From Streptomyces sp. NBC_01439 (GTDB lineage Bacteria; Actinomycetota; Actinomycetes; Streptomycetales; Streptomycetaceae): DNA of 64,000 nt. The notes below the pieces were generated by a model. It made no database searches. It saw nothing but the letters and a program-made list of their open reading frames with translations, and was not told the DNA's origin. The DNA is taken from the NCBI RefSeq assembly GCF_036227605.1, contig NZ_CP109487.1, positions 4,717,501-4,781,500 of the forward strand, read 5' to 3'. The position numbers were made by a program, and so were the translations under genes. Of the stretch, positions 27,036 through 35,542 are shown in pieces (the first letter of the stretch is position 1; every line of letters starts with the position of its first letter).

Positions 27036-27506
27036 TCAGCGGTGGCGCAGCGCGTTCTGGCAGTCGACGTACCTGAGCATGAGGCGGGCGAAGTCGAGGC
27101 GGTCGCGCTCGCTCCAGTCGGCCGTCACGTACTCGAAGGCCGCGCGCTGGTGCCGGCGGAAGCGGTCCATCATGTTCCGGCCCTCGGGGCTGAGGTGAAG
27201 GATCGTGCGGCGGCCGTCCTGCTGGGAGGCGGCGCGGACGAGGTAGCCGGCCGAGATGCTGTCGGACACCATGCGGCTGGCCACCGAGGGGTCGACGGCC
27301 AGGTACTCGGCCACGGCGCCGACGGTGATCTCGCGGCCGTCGCCCTGTTCGGCCTCCAGGACGATGTTGAGGACCAGGGTGCGGCTGAGGTCCTTCTGCG
27401 AGATCGGGTTCTCGACCTCCAGGAGCGAGGAGCGCCGCAGTTTCCCGAACGCCGGGCCCACGGCGTCCAGCACTTCCTCGTCGGTCGCCGGCTCTTGCTT
27501 GGTCAT
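27036..27506 (-). CDS. MarR-family regulator
   Basis: 156 residues. The winged helix reads VGAVAEYLAVDPSVASRMVSDSISAGYL followed by the wing ASQQDGRRTILHLSPEG (motifs here: LAVDPSVASRMV and DGRRTILHL). ATG 27506 fits the family; the longer frame to 27584 is promoter DNA. It is divergent from an NmrA-type gene, and the 99-base gap contains a palindrome, so the usual regulator-enzyme arrangement applies. Confidence 0.92.
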   Translation of the reverse strand: MTKQEPATDEEVLDAVGPAFGKLRRSSLLEVENPISQKDLSRTLVLNIVLEAEQGDGREITVGAVAEYLAVDPSVASRMVSDSISAGYLVRAASQQDGRRTILHLSPEGRNMMDRFRRHQRAAFEYVTADWSERDRLDFARLMLRYVDCQNALRHR

Positions 27507-27545
27507 GCCCCTCATCGTACATACGTGAGCTCGCGCAAACATGTG

Positions 27546-27577
27546 TTGACGCGAAAACGTGTGCATGCAAGCATGCA
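27546..27577. promoter_or_regulatory. Divergent promoter region with palindrome
   Basis: TGCATGC-AA-GCATGCA (27562-27577) is a perfect 7+7 palindrome and TTGACG at 27546-27551 could be a -35 for the rightward gene. This is the likely operator of the MarR protein encoded to its left. Confidence 0.5.
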
Positions 27578-27605
27578 TATGCATCTACGAACAAATGGAG
27601 CTCTC

Positions 27606-28448
27606 GTGACCATCCTCATCACCGGTGCGCGCGGCAAGGTCGGCCGGGCCGTCATCGACCGCCTGCACTCCGCCGGTCTCCCCGTCCGGGCCGCGAGCGC
27701 CCGCCCCGCCGAACTGACCGTCCCGGCCGGCATCGAGACCGCCGAGCTCGCCCTGGACCGGCCGGAAACCTTCGCCGCCGCGCTCCGCGGCGTCCGCCAG
27801 GTCTTCCTCTATCCGGAGCCCGCCGGTATCCACGACCTGATCAAGGCCGCCGAGGCCGCCGGGGTCGAGCACGTCGTCCTGCTCTCCTCGTCCTCGGTGC
27901 TCGCCCCGGACGCCGAGGACGATCCGCTCGCGAGCCACAGCCTGAAGGTCGAGCGCGCCCTCGCAGACTCCGGTCTGACCTGCACGTTCCTGCGCCCTGA
28001 TGCCTTCGCCAGCAACTCGCTGGGCTGGGCCTGGCCCGTCGGCCGGTCGATGCCGGTCCAGCTCGCCTACCCGGACGCGCAGATCGCACCCATCCACCCC
28101 GAGGACATCGCCGACATCGCCGCCCTGGCCCTGACCGGGGACTCCCTCACCGGCCGGGCACTCACCCTGACCGGCTCCGAGTCGCTCTCCTTCCGCGAGC
28201 AGCTCGCCGTCCTCTCGCAGACCCTCGGCCGTACGGTCCCGGTCGAACGCATCACCCGCGCCGAGGCGGAGGAGCAGATGGGCCGGCACATGCCCGCCCC
28301 GATGGCGTCCTCCCTGCTCGACCTGTGGGAGGCGGCCGACCACGGCCCCGCCGTCATCGGCGAGACCACCGAGACCCTGCTCGGCGTACCCGCCCGCACC
28401 TACCGGCAGTGGGCCCGCGAGAACGCGGACGCCTTCACCGGCCACTGA
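27606..28448 (+). CDS. NAD(P)-binding NmrA/SDR-like protein
   Basis: 280 residues from GTG 27606, behind GGAG. Rossmann start ILITGARGKVGRAVIDRLHS with the GxxGxxG pattern, then VVLLSSSSVLAPD and a C-terminal part typical of NmrA-like atypical SDRs (SLTGRALTLTGSESLSFREQ). These proteins act as NAD(P)H or quinone reductases or redox sensors. It is divergent from one MarR gene and followed by another. Confidence 0.9.
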   Translation: MTILITGARGKVGRAVIDRLHSAGLPVRAASARPAELTVPAGIETAELALDRPETFAAALRGVRQVFLYPEPAGIHDLIKAAEAAGVEHVVLLSSSSVLAPDAEDDPLASHSLKVERALADSGLTCTFLRPDAFASNSLGWAWPVGRSMPVQLAYPDAQIAPIHPEDIADIAALALTGDSLTGRALTLTGSESLSFREQLAVLSQTLGRTVPVERITRAEAEEQMGRHMPAPMASSLLDLWEAADHGPAVIGETTETLLGVPARTYRQWARENADAFTGH

Positions 28449-28475
28449 TCCGCCCACCTTCCGAAGGAGCAGGAC

Positions 28476-28904
28476 ATGAAGCCCATCGGCTACTGGCTCA
28501 ACCGCACGGACCAGGCCCTCACCGCGTCCATGGACGCGGCACTGGCCGACTTCGGCCTCACCCGGCTCGGCTGGCAGGTCCTCAATGCCGTCAAGGACGA
28601 TCCGCGGGCCACCGACTCCGCCGTCCGGACCGCCCTGGCCACGGGCGCCGACACCGCGGCGCTGGACTCGGCCGTCGCCTCGGTGCTCGCCGGCGGCTGG
28701 GTGACCCGCCCGCGGCCGGAGGGCCTCGCCCTGACCGACGACGGCCGCGCCCACCTCGCCGAGGTGGCCCGCCGCGTGGCCGACTTCCGCGAACGGTCGG
28801 CGGCCGGGATCACGCGCGAGGAGTACGTCACCGCCGTCACCGTCCTGGAGCGCATGACCCGCAACCTCACCGGGTCGCCAGAGGGGTCCGCAGCTCGGCC
28901 GTGA
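28476..28904 (+). CDS. MarR-like winged-helix protein
   Basis: 142 residues beginning MKPIGYWLNRTDQALTASMD, a start shared by a group of short MarR-like proteins in Streptomyces. A helix-turn-helix like LTRLGWQVLNAVKDD and a reduced wing can be seen (GGWVTRPRPEGLALTDDGRA). It follows the NmrA gene by 27 bases with a good AAGGAG site. Its 3' end overlaps the convergent MFS gene by 38 bases. Confidence 0.85.
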   Translation: MKPIGYWLNRTDQALTASMDAALADFGLTRLGWQVLNAVKDDPRATDSAVRTALATGADTAALDSAVASVLAGGWVTRPRPEGLALTDDGRAHLAEVARRVADFRERSAAGITREEYVTAVTVLERMTRNLTGSPEGSAARP

Positions 28905-30354
28905 CCGGCCGCGGGGTGCTCTTCGGGCGACGCAGGACGGTGGCCGCGATGCCGAGGGCGGCCAGGATCAGCGCGGCGCCGACCGCGAAGGCCAGGTGGT
29001 AGCCGCCGGTCAGCGCCTCGGGGACGGGAGCACCCGCCGCGGTGAGGAACTCCGTGCGGGAGGCGGCCAGGGTGGAGAGGACCGCGACGCCCAACGCCAT
29101 GCCGATCTGCTGGGTGGTGTTGAAGAGCCCGGAGGCCAGGCCCGCGTCGGACTCCTTCGCGCCGGACATGGCCAGCGAGGTGAGCGCGGGGAGGGCGAGG
29201 CCGAAGCCGGCGGCCAGCAGCATCACGGGGAGCAGGTCGGTGAGGTAGTCCGCCTCTTCGGCCCGACCGGGTACGCGCGTCAGCAGACCGAGTACGCCGA
29301 CCAGCAGGACCAGACCGGCCAACAGGACCTTGCGCTCGCCGAAGCGGGAGTTCAGACGGGCCGAGACGGTGAGCGAGACCAGTCCGATCACGGCGGCGGC
29401 CGGCAGCATCGCGAGACCGGTCCCGGACGCCGAGTATCCGAGCACGTTCTGCAGGTAGAGCGCGACGAGGATCTGGAAGGAGAACAGCGCGGCGACCATC
29501 AGCATCTGGACCAGGTTGGCGCCGAGGACGCTGCGCGAGCGGAAGACGCGCAGCGGCACGAGCGGGTTGCGGGCCGTGGCCTGGCGGACGAGGAAGCCGG
29601 CGAGCAGGGCGAGCGCGAGGGTGCCGAACCCGAGGGTGCGGGCCGAAGTCGCCCCGTAGGTCTGGATCTTGACGACCGTGTAGATACCGAGCATCAGACC
29701 GGACGTGACGAGCAGCGCGCCGAGGGCGTCCGCGCCCGCCCGCAGGCCCAGCCCCCGGTCGCCGGGCAGGGCCGGGAGGGCGACGAGGAGCACCGCGATG
29801 CCGATGGGCAGGTTGATGAAGAAGATCCAGTTCCAGGTCAGTGCGTCGGTGAGGACACCACCGAGGACCTGGCCGATCGAGGCGCCGGCGGCGCCAGTGA
29901 AGCTGAACACCCCGATGGCTCCGGCTCGTTCGCGCGGCTCCGCGAAGAGGGTGACGAGGATGCCGAGGCTGACGGCGGAGGCCATCGCGCTACCGGCGCC
30001 CTGCAGGAACCGGGCCGCGATCAGGACCTCGGGCGAGGTGGCGAGCCCGGCCAGCAGCGAGGCGGCGGTGAACACCGCGGTACCAGCCAGGAACATCCGC
30101 TTGCGGCCGATCAGGTCGCCGAGGCGGCCGGCGAGCAGGAGCAGCGAACCGAAGGCGATGAGATAGGCGTTGACGACCCAGCTCAGCCCGACCGGGGTGA
30201 AGCCGAGGTCGCCCTGGATGGCCGGCATCGCGACCGTGACGATGCTGCCGTCGAGGATCGTCATCAGCATTCCGGTGGCCAACACGCCGAGGGCGAGCCG
30301 GCGCGAACGCGCGGGGGGAGCGGAAGGGGAGGGGGTGGTGGCGGTGGTGGGCAC
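28867..30354 (-). CDS. MFS drug exporter, 14-helix DHA2 (EmrB/QacA) family
   Basis: 495 residues, about 14 hydrophobic helices. DHA2 motifs: MLMTILDGSIVTVAMPAIQ in helix 1, GRLGDLIGRKRMF in loop 2-3 (motif A), and GVFSFTGAAGASIGQVLGG in helix 5 (motif C type). It probably expels hydrophobic drugs by proton antiport. GTG 30354 follows GGAGAG. A MarR gene lies just upstream in the same direction, and an inverted repeat lies between them. Confidence 0.94.
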   Translation of the reverse strand: MPTTATTPSPSAPPARSRRLALGVLATGMLMTILDGSIVTVAMPAIQGDLGFTPVGLSWVVNAYLIAFGSLLLLAGRLGDLIGRKRMFLAGTAVFTAASLLAGLATSPEVLIAARFLQGAGSAMASAVSLGILVTLFAEPRERAGAIGVFSFTGAAGASIGQVLGGVLTDALTWNWIFFINLPIGIAVLLVALPALPGDRGLGLRAGADALGALLVTSGLMLGIYTVVKIQTYGATSARTLGFGTLALALLAGFLVRQATARNPLVPLRVFRSRSVLGANLVQMLMVAALFSFQILVALYLQNVLGYSASGTGLAMLPAAAVIGLVSLTVSARLNSRFGERKVLLAGLVLLVGVLGLLTRVPGRAEEADYLTDLLPVMLLAAGFGLALPALTSLAMSGAKESDAGLASGLFNTTQQIGMALGVAVLSTLAASRTEFLTAAGAPVPEALTGGYHLAFAVGAALILAALGIAATVLRRPKSTPRPVTAELRTPLATR

Positions 30355-30390
30355 GGCGGTCTCTCCTGTCGTTGGAGGCAACAGGAAGGA

Positions 30391-30428
30391 CCGTAACAGA
30401 TAGTTTTGTTGCAGACTGTCTTTTACGG
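30391..30428. promoter_or_regulatory. MarR-type operator in front of the MFS gene
   Basis: Two 15-base arms (30391-30405, CCGTAACAGATAGTT, and 30414-30428) are complementary at 12 of 15 positions around an 8-base spacer. The sequence is A/T-rich compared with its surroundings. It lies 37-74 bases upstream of the exporter start, where a MarR repressor would block transcription. Confidence 0.55.
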
Positions 30429-30455
30429 ATCCACTACTGGGGCGACCGCTCCCCA

Positions 30456-30941
30456 CTACCCCTTCTGGCGCGCCCGCCGGGCCGGCCGTGAACCCTCGAC
30501 GGGAGTCTCCAGATGCCCCGTGACCAGGCGGTTCAACGCCCGGAGCAGCACTTCGCGCTCATCCTCGGGCAGAGCGCCGAGCGCGCCCTGGTGGACCTGG
30601 TCGACGATCTTCTGGCTCTCCTTCGCGACCTTCGCCCCCTCCTCGGTCACCGCGATGACCCGGGCCCGGCGGTCGGTGCTGGAGGGCCGGCGCTCGGCGA
30701 GACCGGCCTTCTCCAGCGCGTCGACGGTGACCACCATCGTGGTCTTGTCCATGTCGCCGATCTCGGCGAGCTGCGCCTGGGTGCGCTCCCCCTCCAGGGC
30801 GTGGACGAGCACGCAGTGCATCCGCGGGGTGAGTCCGATCTCGCCGAGCCGCGCGCTCATCTGCGTGCGCAGCACGTGACTGGTGTGGTCCAGGAGGAAG
30901 GACAGGTCCGGTTCGGTGCGCGTGGGTGCCATGGCCGTCAT
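30456..30941 (-). CDS. MarR-family repressor of the MFS exporter
   Basis: 161 residues. Winged helix: LAEIGDMDKTTMVVTVDALEKAGL (core TTMVVTVD) then RRPSSTDRRARVIAVTEEG, the conserved DRR wing of MarR. Start at ATG 30941; ATG 30932 is equally possible and has better spacing from GGTGG. The exporter gene follows 101 bases downstream in the same direction, so the pair is a drug-inducible efflux unit. Confidence 0.92.
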   Translation of the reverse strand: MTAMAPTRTEPDLSFLLDHTSHVLRTQMSARLGEIGLTPRMHCVLVHALEGERTQAQLAEIGDMDKTTMVVTVDALEKAGLAERRPSSTDRRARVIAVTEEGAKVAKESQKIVDQVHQGALGALPEDEREVLLRALNRLVTGHLETPVEGSRPARRARQKG

Positions 30942-30993
30942 GTCCACCAGGGTAACGAGAATCGATCCGTCGCGGATTATCGACAACCGAACT

Positions 30994-31030
30994 ACCGCTA
31001 CCGCTCGGGCCCCACCGCTACCGCTCAGGC
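30994..31030. repeat. 17-base tandem direct repeat at a gene end
   Basis: ACCGCTACCGCTCGGGC and ACCGCTACCGCTCAGGC (one mismatch, period 20) cover the stop codon region of the PLDc_N/SHOCT gene. It looks like a simple local duplication. Confidence 0.6.
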
Positions 31031-31414
31031 CAGGATCTTGGCCTTGGCCCGGTCGAATTCCTCCTGGGTGATGTCGCCCTTGTCCTTGAGGGCGGAGAGT
31101 TTGTGCAGCTCGTCCGCCGAGCCCGACCCGGCGCCGGCCGTCTGCTGCACGTACGCACGGAAGGCCGCCTGCTGGTCCTCGGCCTGCTTGCGGTCCCGTT
31201 CGTGCATGCTGCGCCCACGGGCGATCAGGTACACGAAGATGCCGATGAACGGCAGCACCAGCACCAGGATGAGCCAGCCCGCCTTCCCCCAGCCGCCAAG
31301 GGTGTGGTCACGGAAGATGTCCGTGATGACCTTGAAGAGGAGGAAGAACCACATGACCCACACGAAGAACCACAGCATCGTCCAGAAGAAGTTGAGAAGC
31401 GGGTAGTCGTCCAT
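31025..31414 (-). CDS. Membrane protein with PLDc_N and SHOCT domains
   Basis: 129 residues. Two transmembrane helices (about 10-32 and 45-65) form the PLDc_N module, including FRDHTLGGWGKAGWLILV and LPFIGIFVYLIARG. The C-terminus is a SHOCT motif (LHKLSALKDKGDITQEEFDR, then AKAKILA). The architecture is frequent in actinobacteria but its function is not known. It is divergent from the potassium channel gene. Confidence 0.9.
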   Translation of the reverse strand: MDDYPLLNFFWTMLWFFVWVMWFFLLFKVITDIFRDHTLGGWGKAGWLILVLVLPFIGIFVYLIARGRSMHERDRKQAEDQQAAFRAYVQQTAGAGSGSADELHKLSALKDKGDITQEEFDRAKAKILA

Positions 31415-31527
31415 GCTCCACTCCGATCATGCACGTGGTCCTTCATTCATACAGGCGACCCCGGCGGTCCGCATGCGGAGGACCGGCTCCGGTCGCGCTC
31501 CGGGCTCCGGGCCGTTCTCCTGAAGGC

Positions 31528-32076
31528 ATGGAACGCAACGCAGCCGACCAGCGCCGCCGCGTCCTGCTGGGCCACCTCCTGCGCTCGGTGCTCTCGGTCG
31601 CCCTGCTCACGGGGCTCTACTACGTCGCGCCCCTGGAGGGCGGGTTCGGCATCACCACCGTCCTGACGCTCGTCCTCGGCCTGGCGGTGTTCGGCCTGCT
31701 GACGGCCTGGCAGATCAACGCCGTCTCGCGTGCCCAGTTCCCGCGGATGCGCGCCCTGGAGGCGATGGCCACCGGCGTACCGCTGTTCCTGTTGCTGTTC
31801 TCCGCGACGTACTACCTGCTCGCGACGCAGGACCCCGCTTCGTTCTCGGAGCCGCTGTCCCGCACGGACTCCCTCTACTTCACGATCACCACCTTCGCCA
31901 CCGTGGGATTCGGGGACATCGTCGCCACCGACCAGGGCAGCCGGGTGCTGGTCACCGCCCAGATGGTCGCCGACCTGATCCTCATCGGAGTGATCGCCAA
32001 AGCACTCGTCGGCGCGGTCAAAATCGGCATGCACAGGCGCAGTTCGCAGACCCCCGACCCGGACGACGAGCCCTGA
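31528..32076 (+). CDS. Two-helix potassium channel (Ion_trans_2)
   Basis: 182 residues. Hydrophobic helices at about 16-35, 40-60 and 80-100, then the pore: YFTITTFATVGFGDIVATD, with the K+ selectivity filter TVGFGD (about residue 130), and a last helix VTAQMVADLILIGVIAKALV. The channel part has the KcsA-like pore-loop layout with two extra N-terminal helices. No RCK/TrkA domain. The ClC-like channel gene follows 55 bases later, so the two may be co-transcribed. Confidence 0.9.
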   Translation: MERNAADQRRRVLLGHLLRSVLSVALLTGLYYVAPLEGGFGITTVLTLVLGLAVFGLLTAWQINAVSRAQFPRMRALEAMATGVPLFLLLFSATYYLLATQDPASFSEPLSRTDSLYFTITTFATVGFGDIVATDQGSRVLVTAQMVADLILIGVIAKALVGAVKIGMHRRSSQTPDPDDEP

Positions 32077-32131
32077 GCGGCGAAGTGCGCCCCCGAGGTG
32101 GACCATCGAGGAAGCGGAAAGGAAGTGAGCC

Positions 32132-33517
32132 ATGCCGCAGTCGCGCCCTCGATCGCAGCCGCCCCCCGGCGGAACGCAGCCGCAGGAGGCCGACGTCCTG
32201 AGGCAGACCCTCCGCAGCCCCGGATACCTCAAGCTGCTGTTCTTCTGCGCCCTCATCAGCATCCCCGTGTCCCTCGCGTCGTTCTGGTTCCTCGCCGCGC
32301 TGCACAAGATGGAACACCTGATGTGGACGGACTTCCCCGAGGCCCTGGGCTGGGACGCTCCGCCCTGGTGGTGGCCGCTGCCCCTGCTGCTCGTCGCCGG
32401 TGTCGTGGTCGGCCTGGTCGTCCCGCACATGCGCGGCAACGGCGGTCACCTCCCCGCGGGCGGCCTGCACACCGGTGGGGCCTCGGCCGGCGCCCTGCCC
32501 GGCGTCATCATCGCGGCGGTCGCAAGTCTGCCGCTCGGCGCGGTCCTGGGTCCGGAGGCCCCCCTGATCGCCCTCGGCGGCGGGTTGGCCCTGCTCTTCC
32601 GCAACCTCGCGCAGGCACCGGTGACCCCGCAGGGCACCGCGCTCGTGGGCGCCGCGGGAGCCGCGGCGGCGATCGCCACCATCTTTGGGAATCCGCTGAT
32701 CGCCGCGGTGCTGCTGATCGAGGTGGCGGGCGTGGGCGGGCCGCAACTGTTCACCGTGATGCTGCCGTCCCTGCTGTCCGCCGGAGTCGGGGACCTGGTC
32801 TTCACGGGCCTCGGACGCTGGACCGGACTGCCGATCGGGAGCCTGAAGCTCGAACTGGGCGTACCCGTGCCCCACCTGGACGTGCCGGACGTGCTCTGGG
32901 CGGTGCTCATCGCCGCGGCCCTGGCCCTCGCCCTGCACCCCGTACTGACCGGCGCCCGCGTGATCGCCGCGTACGTCCTCGAACGCCCCCTCCTACGGAC
33001 CGTCCAGTGCGCGCTGGCCGCCGCCGCCTGCGCCAGCCTCTACGCGCTCATCACCGGCCTCACGCCCGCCGATGTCACCGGGTCGGGCCAGGCACTGATC
33101 GGCAGGCTGGCCGCCGACCCGCACGCCTGGGGCGTGGGTGCGCTGATCGGCATCCTCCTCTTCAAGGGCGTCGGCTACGCCATCTGCCTCGGCAGCCTGC
33201 GTGGCGGACCGGTCTTCCCGGCCCTGTGTCTGGGCGCCGTGGCGGGCGTCCTGCTCGGGCCGCTGCCCGGTCTCGGCATCGTGCCCGCCATGGGGGCGGG
33301 CATGGCGGCGACCGCCGCCAGCGCGCTGCGGCTGCCGGTGAGCAGCGTGGTGATGGTGGTCCTGATGCTCGGCGGCACCGCGATGATCCCCGTCGTGATC
33401 ATCGCGTCCGTGGTCGCCTTCGTGGTCACCGAGCTGCTGCCCGTGGGGCCCCCGATCCCCGAGCTGCCCGCCGTACCCGCGAAGCGTGCCGCACCCGCCG
33501 AGCCCGCAGCGACGTAA
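32132..33517 (+). CDS. ClC-family chloride channel/transporter, divergent
   Basis: 461 residues with about ten to twelve hydrophobic helices. The ClC anion-path motifs are present in altered form: GNGGH in place of GSGIP (about 106), GPEAPLIALGGG in place of GREGP (about 146, gating Glu kept), and RGGPVFPALCLGA in place of GGIFAPSL (about 355). No CBS domains follow. The family moves Cl-, sometimes F- or nitrate. AAGGAAGTGAG precedes ATG 32132. It ends in a strong terminator. Confidence 0.88.
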   Translation: MPQSRPRSQPPPGGTQPQEADVLRQTLRSPGYLKLLFFCALISIPVSLASFWFLAALHKMEHLMWTDFPEALGWDAPPWWWPLPLLLVAGVVVGLVVPHMRGNGGHLPAGGLHTGGASAGALPGVIIAAVASLPLGAVLGPEAPLIALGGGLALLFRNLAQAPVTPQGTALVGAAGAAAAIATIFGNPLIAAVLLIEVAGVGGPQLFTVMLPSLLSAGVGDLVFTGLGRWTGLPIGSLKLELGVPVPHLDVPDVLWAVLIAAALALALHPVLTGARVIAAYVLERPLLRTVQCALAAAACASLYALITGLTPADVTGSGQALIGRLAADPHAWGVGALIGILLFKGVGYAICLGSLRGGPVFPALCLGAVAGVLLGPLPGLGIVPAMGAGMAATAASALRLPVSSVVMVVLMLGGTAMIPVVIIASVVAFVVTELLPVGPPIPELPAVPAKRAAPAEPAAT

Positions 33518-33532
33518 GCAACCGGTCGCAGA

Positions 33533-33574
33533 CGGGGAGGACCCCGCCCGGCGTCCCGGGCGGGGTCCTCCCCG
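33533..33574. terminator. Strong terminator between convergent genes
   Basis: A perfect 19-base stem (33533-33551 with 33556-33574) and a 4-base loop stand between the ClC-like gene and the leftward lipoprotein gene, serving both. Confidence 0.88.
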
Positions 33575-33596
33575 TTCGCGACCGGCCGACCGGTCG

Positions 33597-34025
33597 TCAG
33601 CAGCGCAGGCCGGTGGCGGCGGCCGCGGCGGCCTGGTCCAACTGCTCGATCTGCGGCTGCAACTGGGTGCGCGCGTCCTTGCCGGTCGTGTCGCCGGGCA
33701 GGTCCTGGTAGCTCTTCTTGAGGTTCTCGGCAGCCGACTGGACGGCGGCGCGCTCGGCGTCCTTCAGCTGGTTCGCGTTCTCCTTGACGTTGGCCCAGTC
33801 CTTCTGGACGGCCTCGTAGGCGTCCTTGACCTGGTCCTTGGTCGCGTTGGCGGGGTCGAGGGCCTTCAGCTTGGCGTTGTCGGCCTTGAGGGCATTCAGG
33901 TCGGTGCAGAGGTCCGCCGCGGCCTGGGAGGCCTCCTCCGCGGGCGAGCTGCTGTCGTCGGAGCACGCGGAGAGACCGAGAATCGCGCCGACGCAGAGCA
34001 CACCGATCACCGGGAAACGCTTCAT
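33597..34025 (-). CDS. Small helical lipoprotein
   Basis: 142 residues. Lipoprotein signal (VIGVLCVGAILGLSACSDD, lipobox Cys about 20), then an acidic linker and a long charged helical region (LNALKADNAKLKAL, DAYEAVQKDWANVKENANQL) that ends in LRC. Two further Cys (DLCTDL and the terminal one) may form a disulfide. No family role is known. ATG 34025 is chosen for the signal peptide. A perfect inverted repeat lies 26-54 bases upstream. Confidence 0.85.
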   Translation of the reverse strand: MKRFPVIGVLCVGAILGLSACSDDSSSPAEEASQAAADLCTDLNALKADNAKLKALDPANATKDQVKDAYEAVQKDWANVKENANQLKDAERAAVQSAAENLKKSYQDLPGDTTGKDARTQLQPQIEQLDQAAAAAATGLRC

Positions 34026-34050
34026 GGGGGCCTTCCTCAATCTGACGAAC

Positions 34051-34079
34051 CGGGTGTACCGGACTTTCCGGTACACCCG
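34051..34079. promoter_or_regulatory. Perfect inverted repeat upstream of the lipoprotein gene
   Basis: CGGGTGTACCGGA and its exact complement surround CTT. The place, 26 bases before the start codon, fits an operator or a 5'-leader hairpin. It could also end transcription from the FAD-oxidase operon to the right, which is read in the same direction. Confidence 0.55.
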
Positions 34080-34127
34080 GCAAAAATATGCAGATGAAGG
34101 ATGACTCCGCATCCGCACCGCCGCGCC

Positions 34128-35498
34128 TCAGGGCCGGATGTTCTGGTTCAGGTGGAACAGGTTCTCCGGGTCGTAGGCGCGCTTGACCGCGACCAGCCGG
34201 TCGTAGTTGCCCTTGTAGTTGGTCCGGATCCGGTCCTGGTCGTCGTCGGCCATGAAGTTGATGTAGCCGCCCTCCTCCGAGTGCGGGGCGGTCGCCTCGT
34301 AGTAGTCGCGCACCCAGGCGGTGGCGGACTCGTTGATGGCGGGGTCGGGCCACATGCCGGCGATCACCGTGGCGAACGAGGCGTCCCGGTAGGCGAAGGC
34401 GGTCGCGTCGGGCGCGACGCGGTGGCAGGCGCCGTTGATCGGGTAGATGTGGACCGTCGAGTTCACGGCGGGCAGGCCCGGCGCGTGCCGCAGGTGCGCG
34501 TCGATCACGTCGTCGGTGAGCTCGGTGACGAAGTTGGCCTTCCAGTAGTGCTGGAGGCCGGGCGGTACGAGCGCGTCGAAGGCGCTGTTGAGCGCCGGGT
34601 AGGGCATCGGGCCCACGTGCTCGGCGACCACCGGCGCGAAGTCCCGGAAGGCTCCGACGGCGCGCTCCCCCGCGTCGAGCGGCCCGGACCAGCACGCCAC
34701 GATCAGCGCGAACGTGTCACCGTGCCGGTCCTCCGGGATGAACGGGAGCGGCGGGGCTATCTGGAAGGCCGGGAAGCCGCCGAGCTCCTCCGGCGCGTCG
34801 GCGATGAGGTCGGCGAAGGAGCGCAGCACGGTGGGAGCGTCCTCCAGCTCGAAGAGCATCGGTCCGCCGTAGATGTCCTTGACGGGGCTCAGCCGGAACT
34901 CGAACGAGGTCACCGCGCCGAAGTTGCCACCACCGCCGCGCAGCGCCCAGAAGAGGTCGGCGTTCTCCTCCTCGCTCGCCACCACGAGCCGGCCGTCCGC
35001 GGTCACCACATCGGCCGAGAGCAGGTTGTCGCAGCTCAGACCCAGTCCGCGGGCCAGGTAGCCGATGCCGCCGCCGAGGGTGAGGCCGCCGACGCCAGTG
35101 GTGGAGATGATCCCGCCGGTCGTGGCCAGCCCGAAGGCGTACGTGGCCGCGTTGAAGTCGCCCCAGGTCGCCCCGCCCTCCGCGCGGGCCGTGCGCCCGG
35201 CGGCGTCGACGCGGACGCCCCGCATCCCGGACAGATCGGCCACCACGCCGCCGTCGCAGGTACCGAAGCCGGGCACGCTGTGCCCGCCGCCGCGCACCGC
35301 GAGGTCGAGCCCGTTCTCGCGGGCGAAGTCGACCGTGGCCATGACGTCGCCCGCGTTGGCGCAGTGCACGACGGCCGCCGGCCTCCGGTCGATCATGGCG
35401 TTGTGGACCTTGCGCGCCTCGTCGTAGGACTCGTCGTCCGGGGTGACCACCGCCCCGCGTACCCGTTCTCGCAACTGGTCGATCGAGAGCTTGCCCAT
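34128..35498 (-). CDS. FAD-linked oxidoreductase, berberine-bridge-enzyme type
   Basis: 456 residues. FAD-binding N-terminal half: AAVVHCANAGDVMATVDFAR, LAVRGGGHSVPGFGTCDGG with the His for covalent FAD (RGGGHS, about 70), and GLGLSCDNLLSADVV, where Cys sits at the second covalent position of bicovalent enzymes. The C-terminus has the BBE motif (YINFMADDDQDRIRTNYKGN, then YDPENLFHLNQNI). It oxidises sugars, alkaloid-like or polyketide substrates by family analogy. ATG 35498 has GAGGAG 8 bases before it; ATG 35504 is also possible. A monooxygenase-like gene precedes it in the same direction. Confidence 0.93.
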   Translation of the reverse strand: MGKLSIDQLRERVRGAVVTPDDESYDEARKVHNAMIDRRPAAVVHCANAGDVMATVDFARENGLDLAVRGGGHSVPGFGTCDGGVVADLSGMRGVRVDAAGRTARAEGGATWGDFNAATYAFGLATTGGIISTTGVGGLTLGGGIGYLARGLGLSCDNLLSADVVTADGRLVVASEEENADLFWALRGGGGNFGAVTSFEFRLSPVKDIYGGPMLFELEDAPTVLRSFADLIADAPEELGGFPAFQIAPPLPFIPEDRHGDTFALIVACWSGPLDAGERAVGAFRDFAPVVAEHVGPMPYPALNSAFDALVPPGLQHYWKANFVTELTDDVIDAHLRHAPGLPAVNSTVHIYPINGACHRVAPDATAFAYRDASFATVIAGMWPDPAINESATAWVRDYYEATAPHSEEGGYINFMADDDQDRIRTNYKGNYDRLVAVKRAYDPENLFHLNQNIRP

Positions 35499-35542
35499 GG
35501 CCATCGCTCCTCGTGCATCGCGTCGTTCCACGCTGCGTCGTA

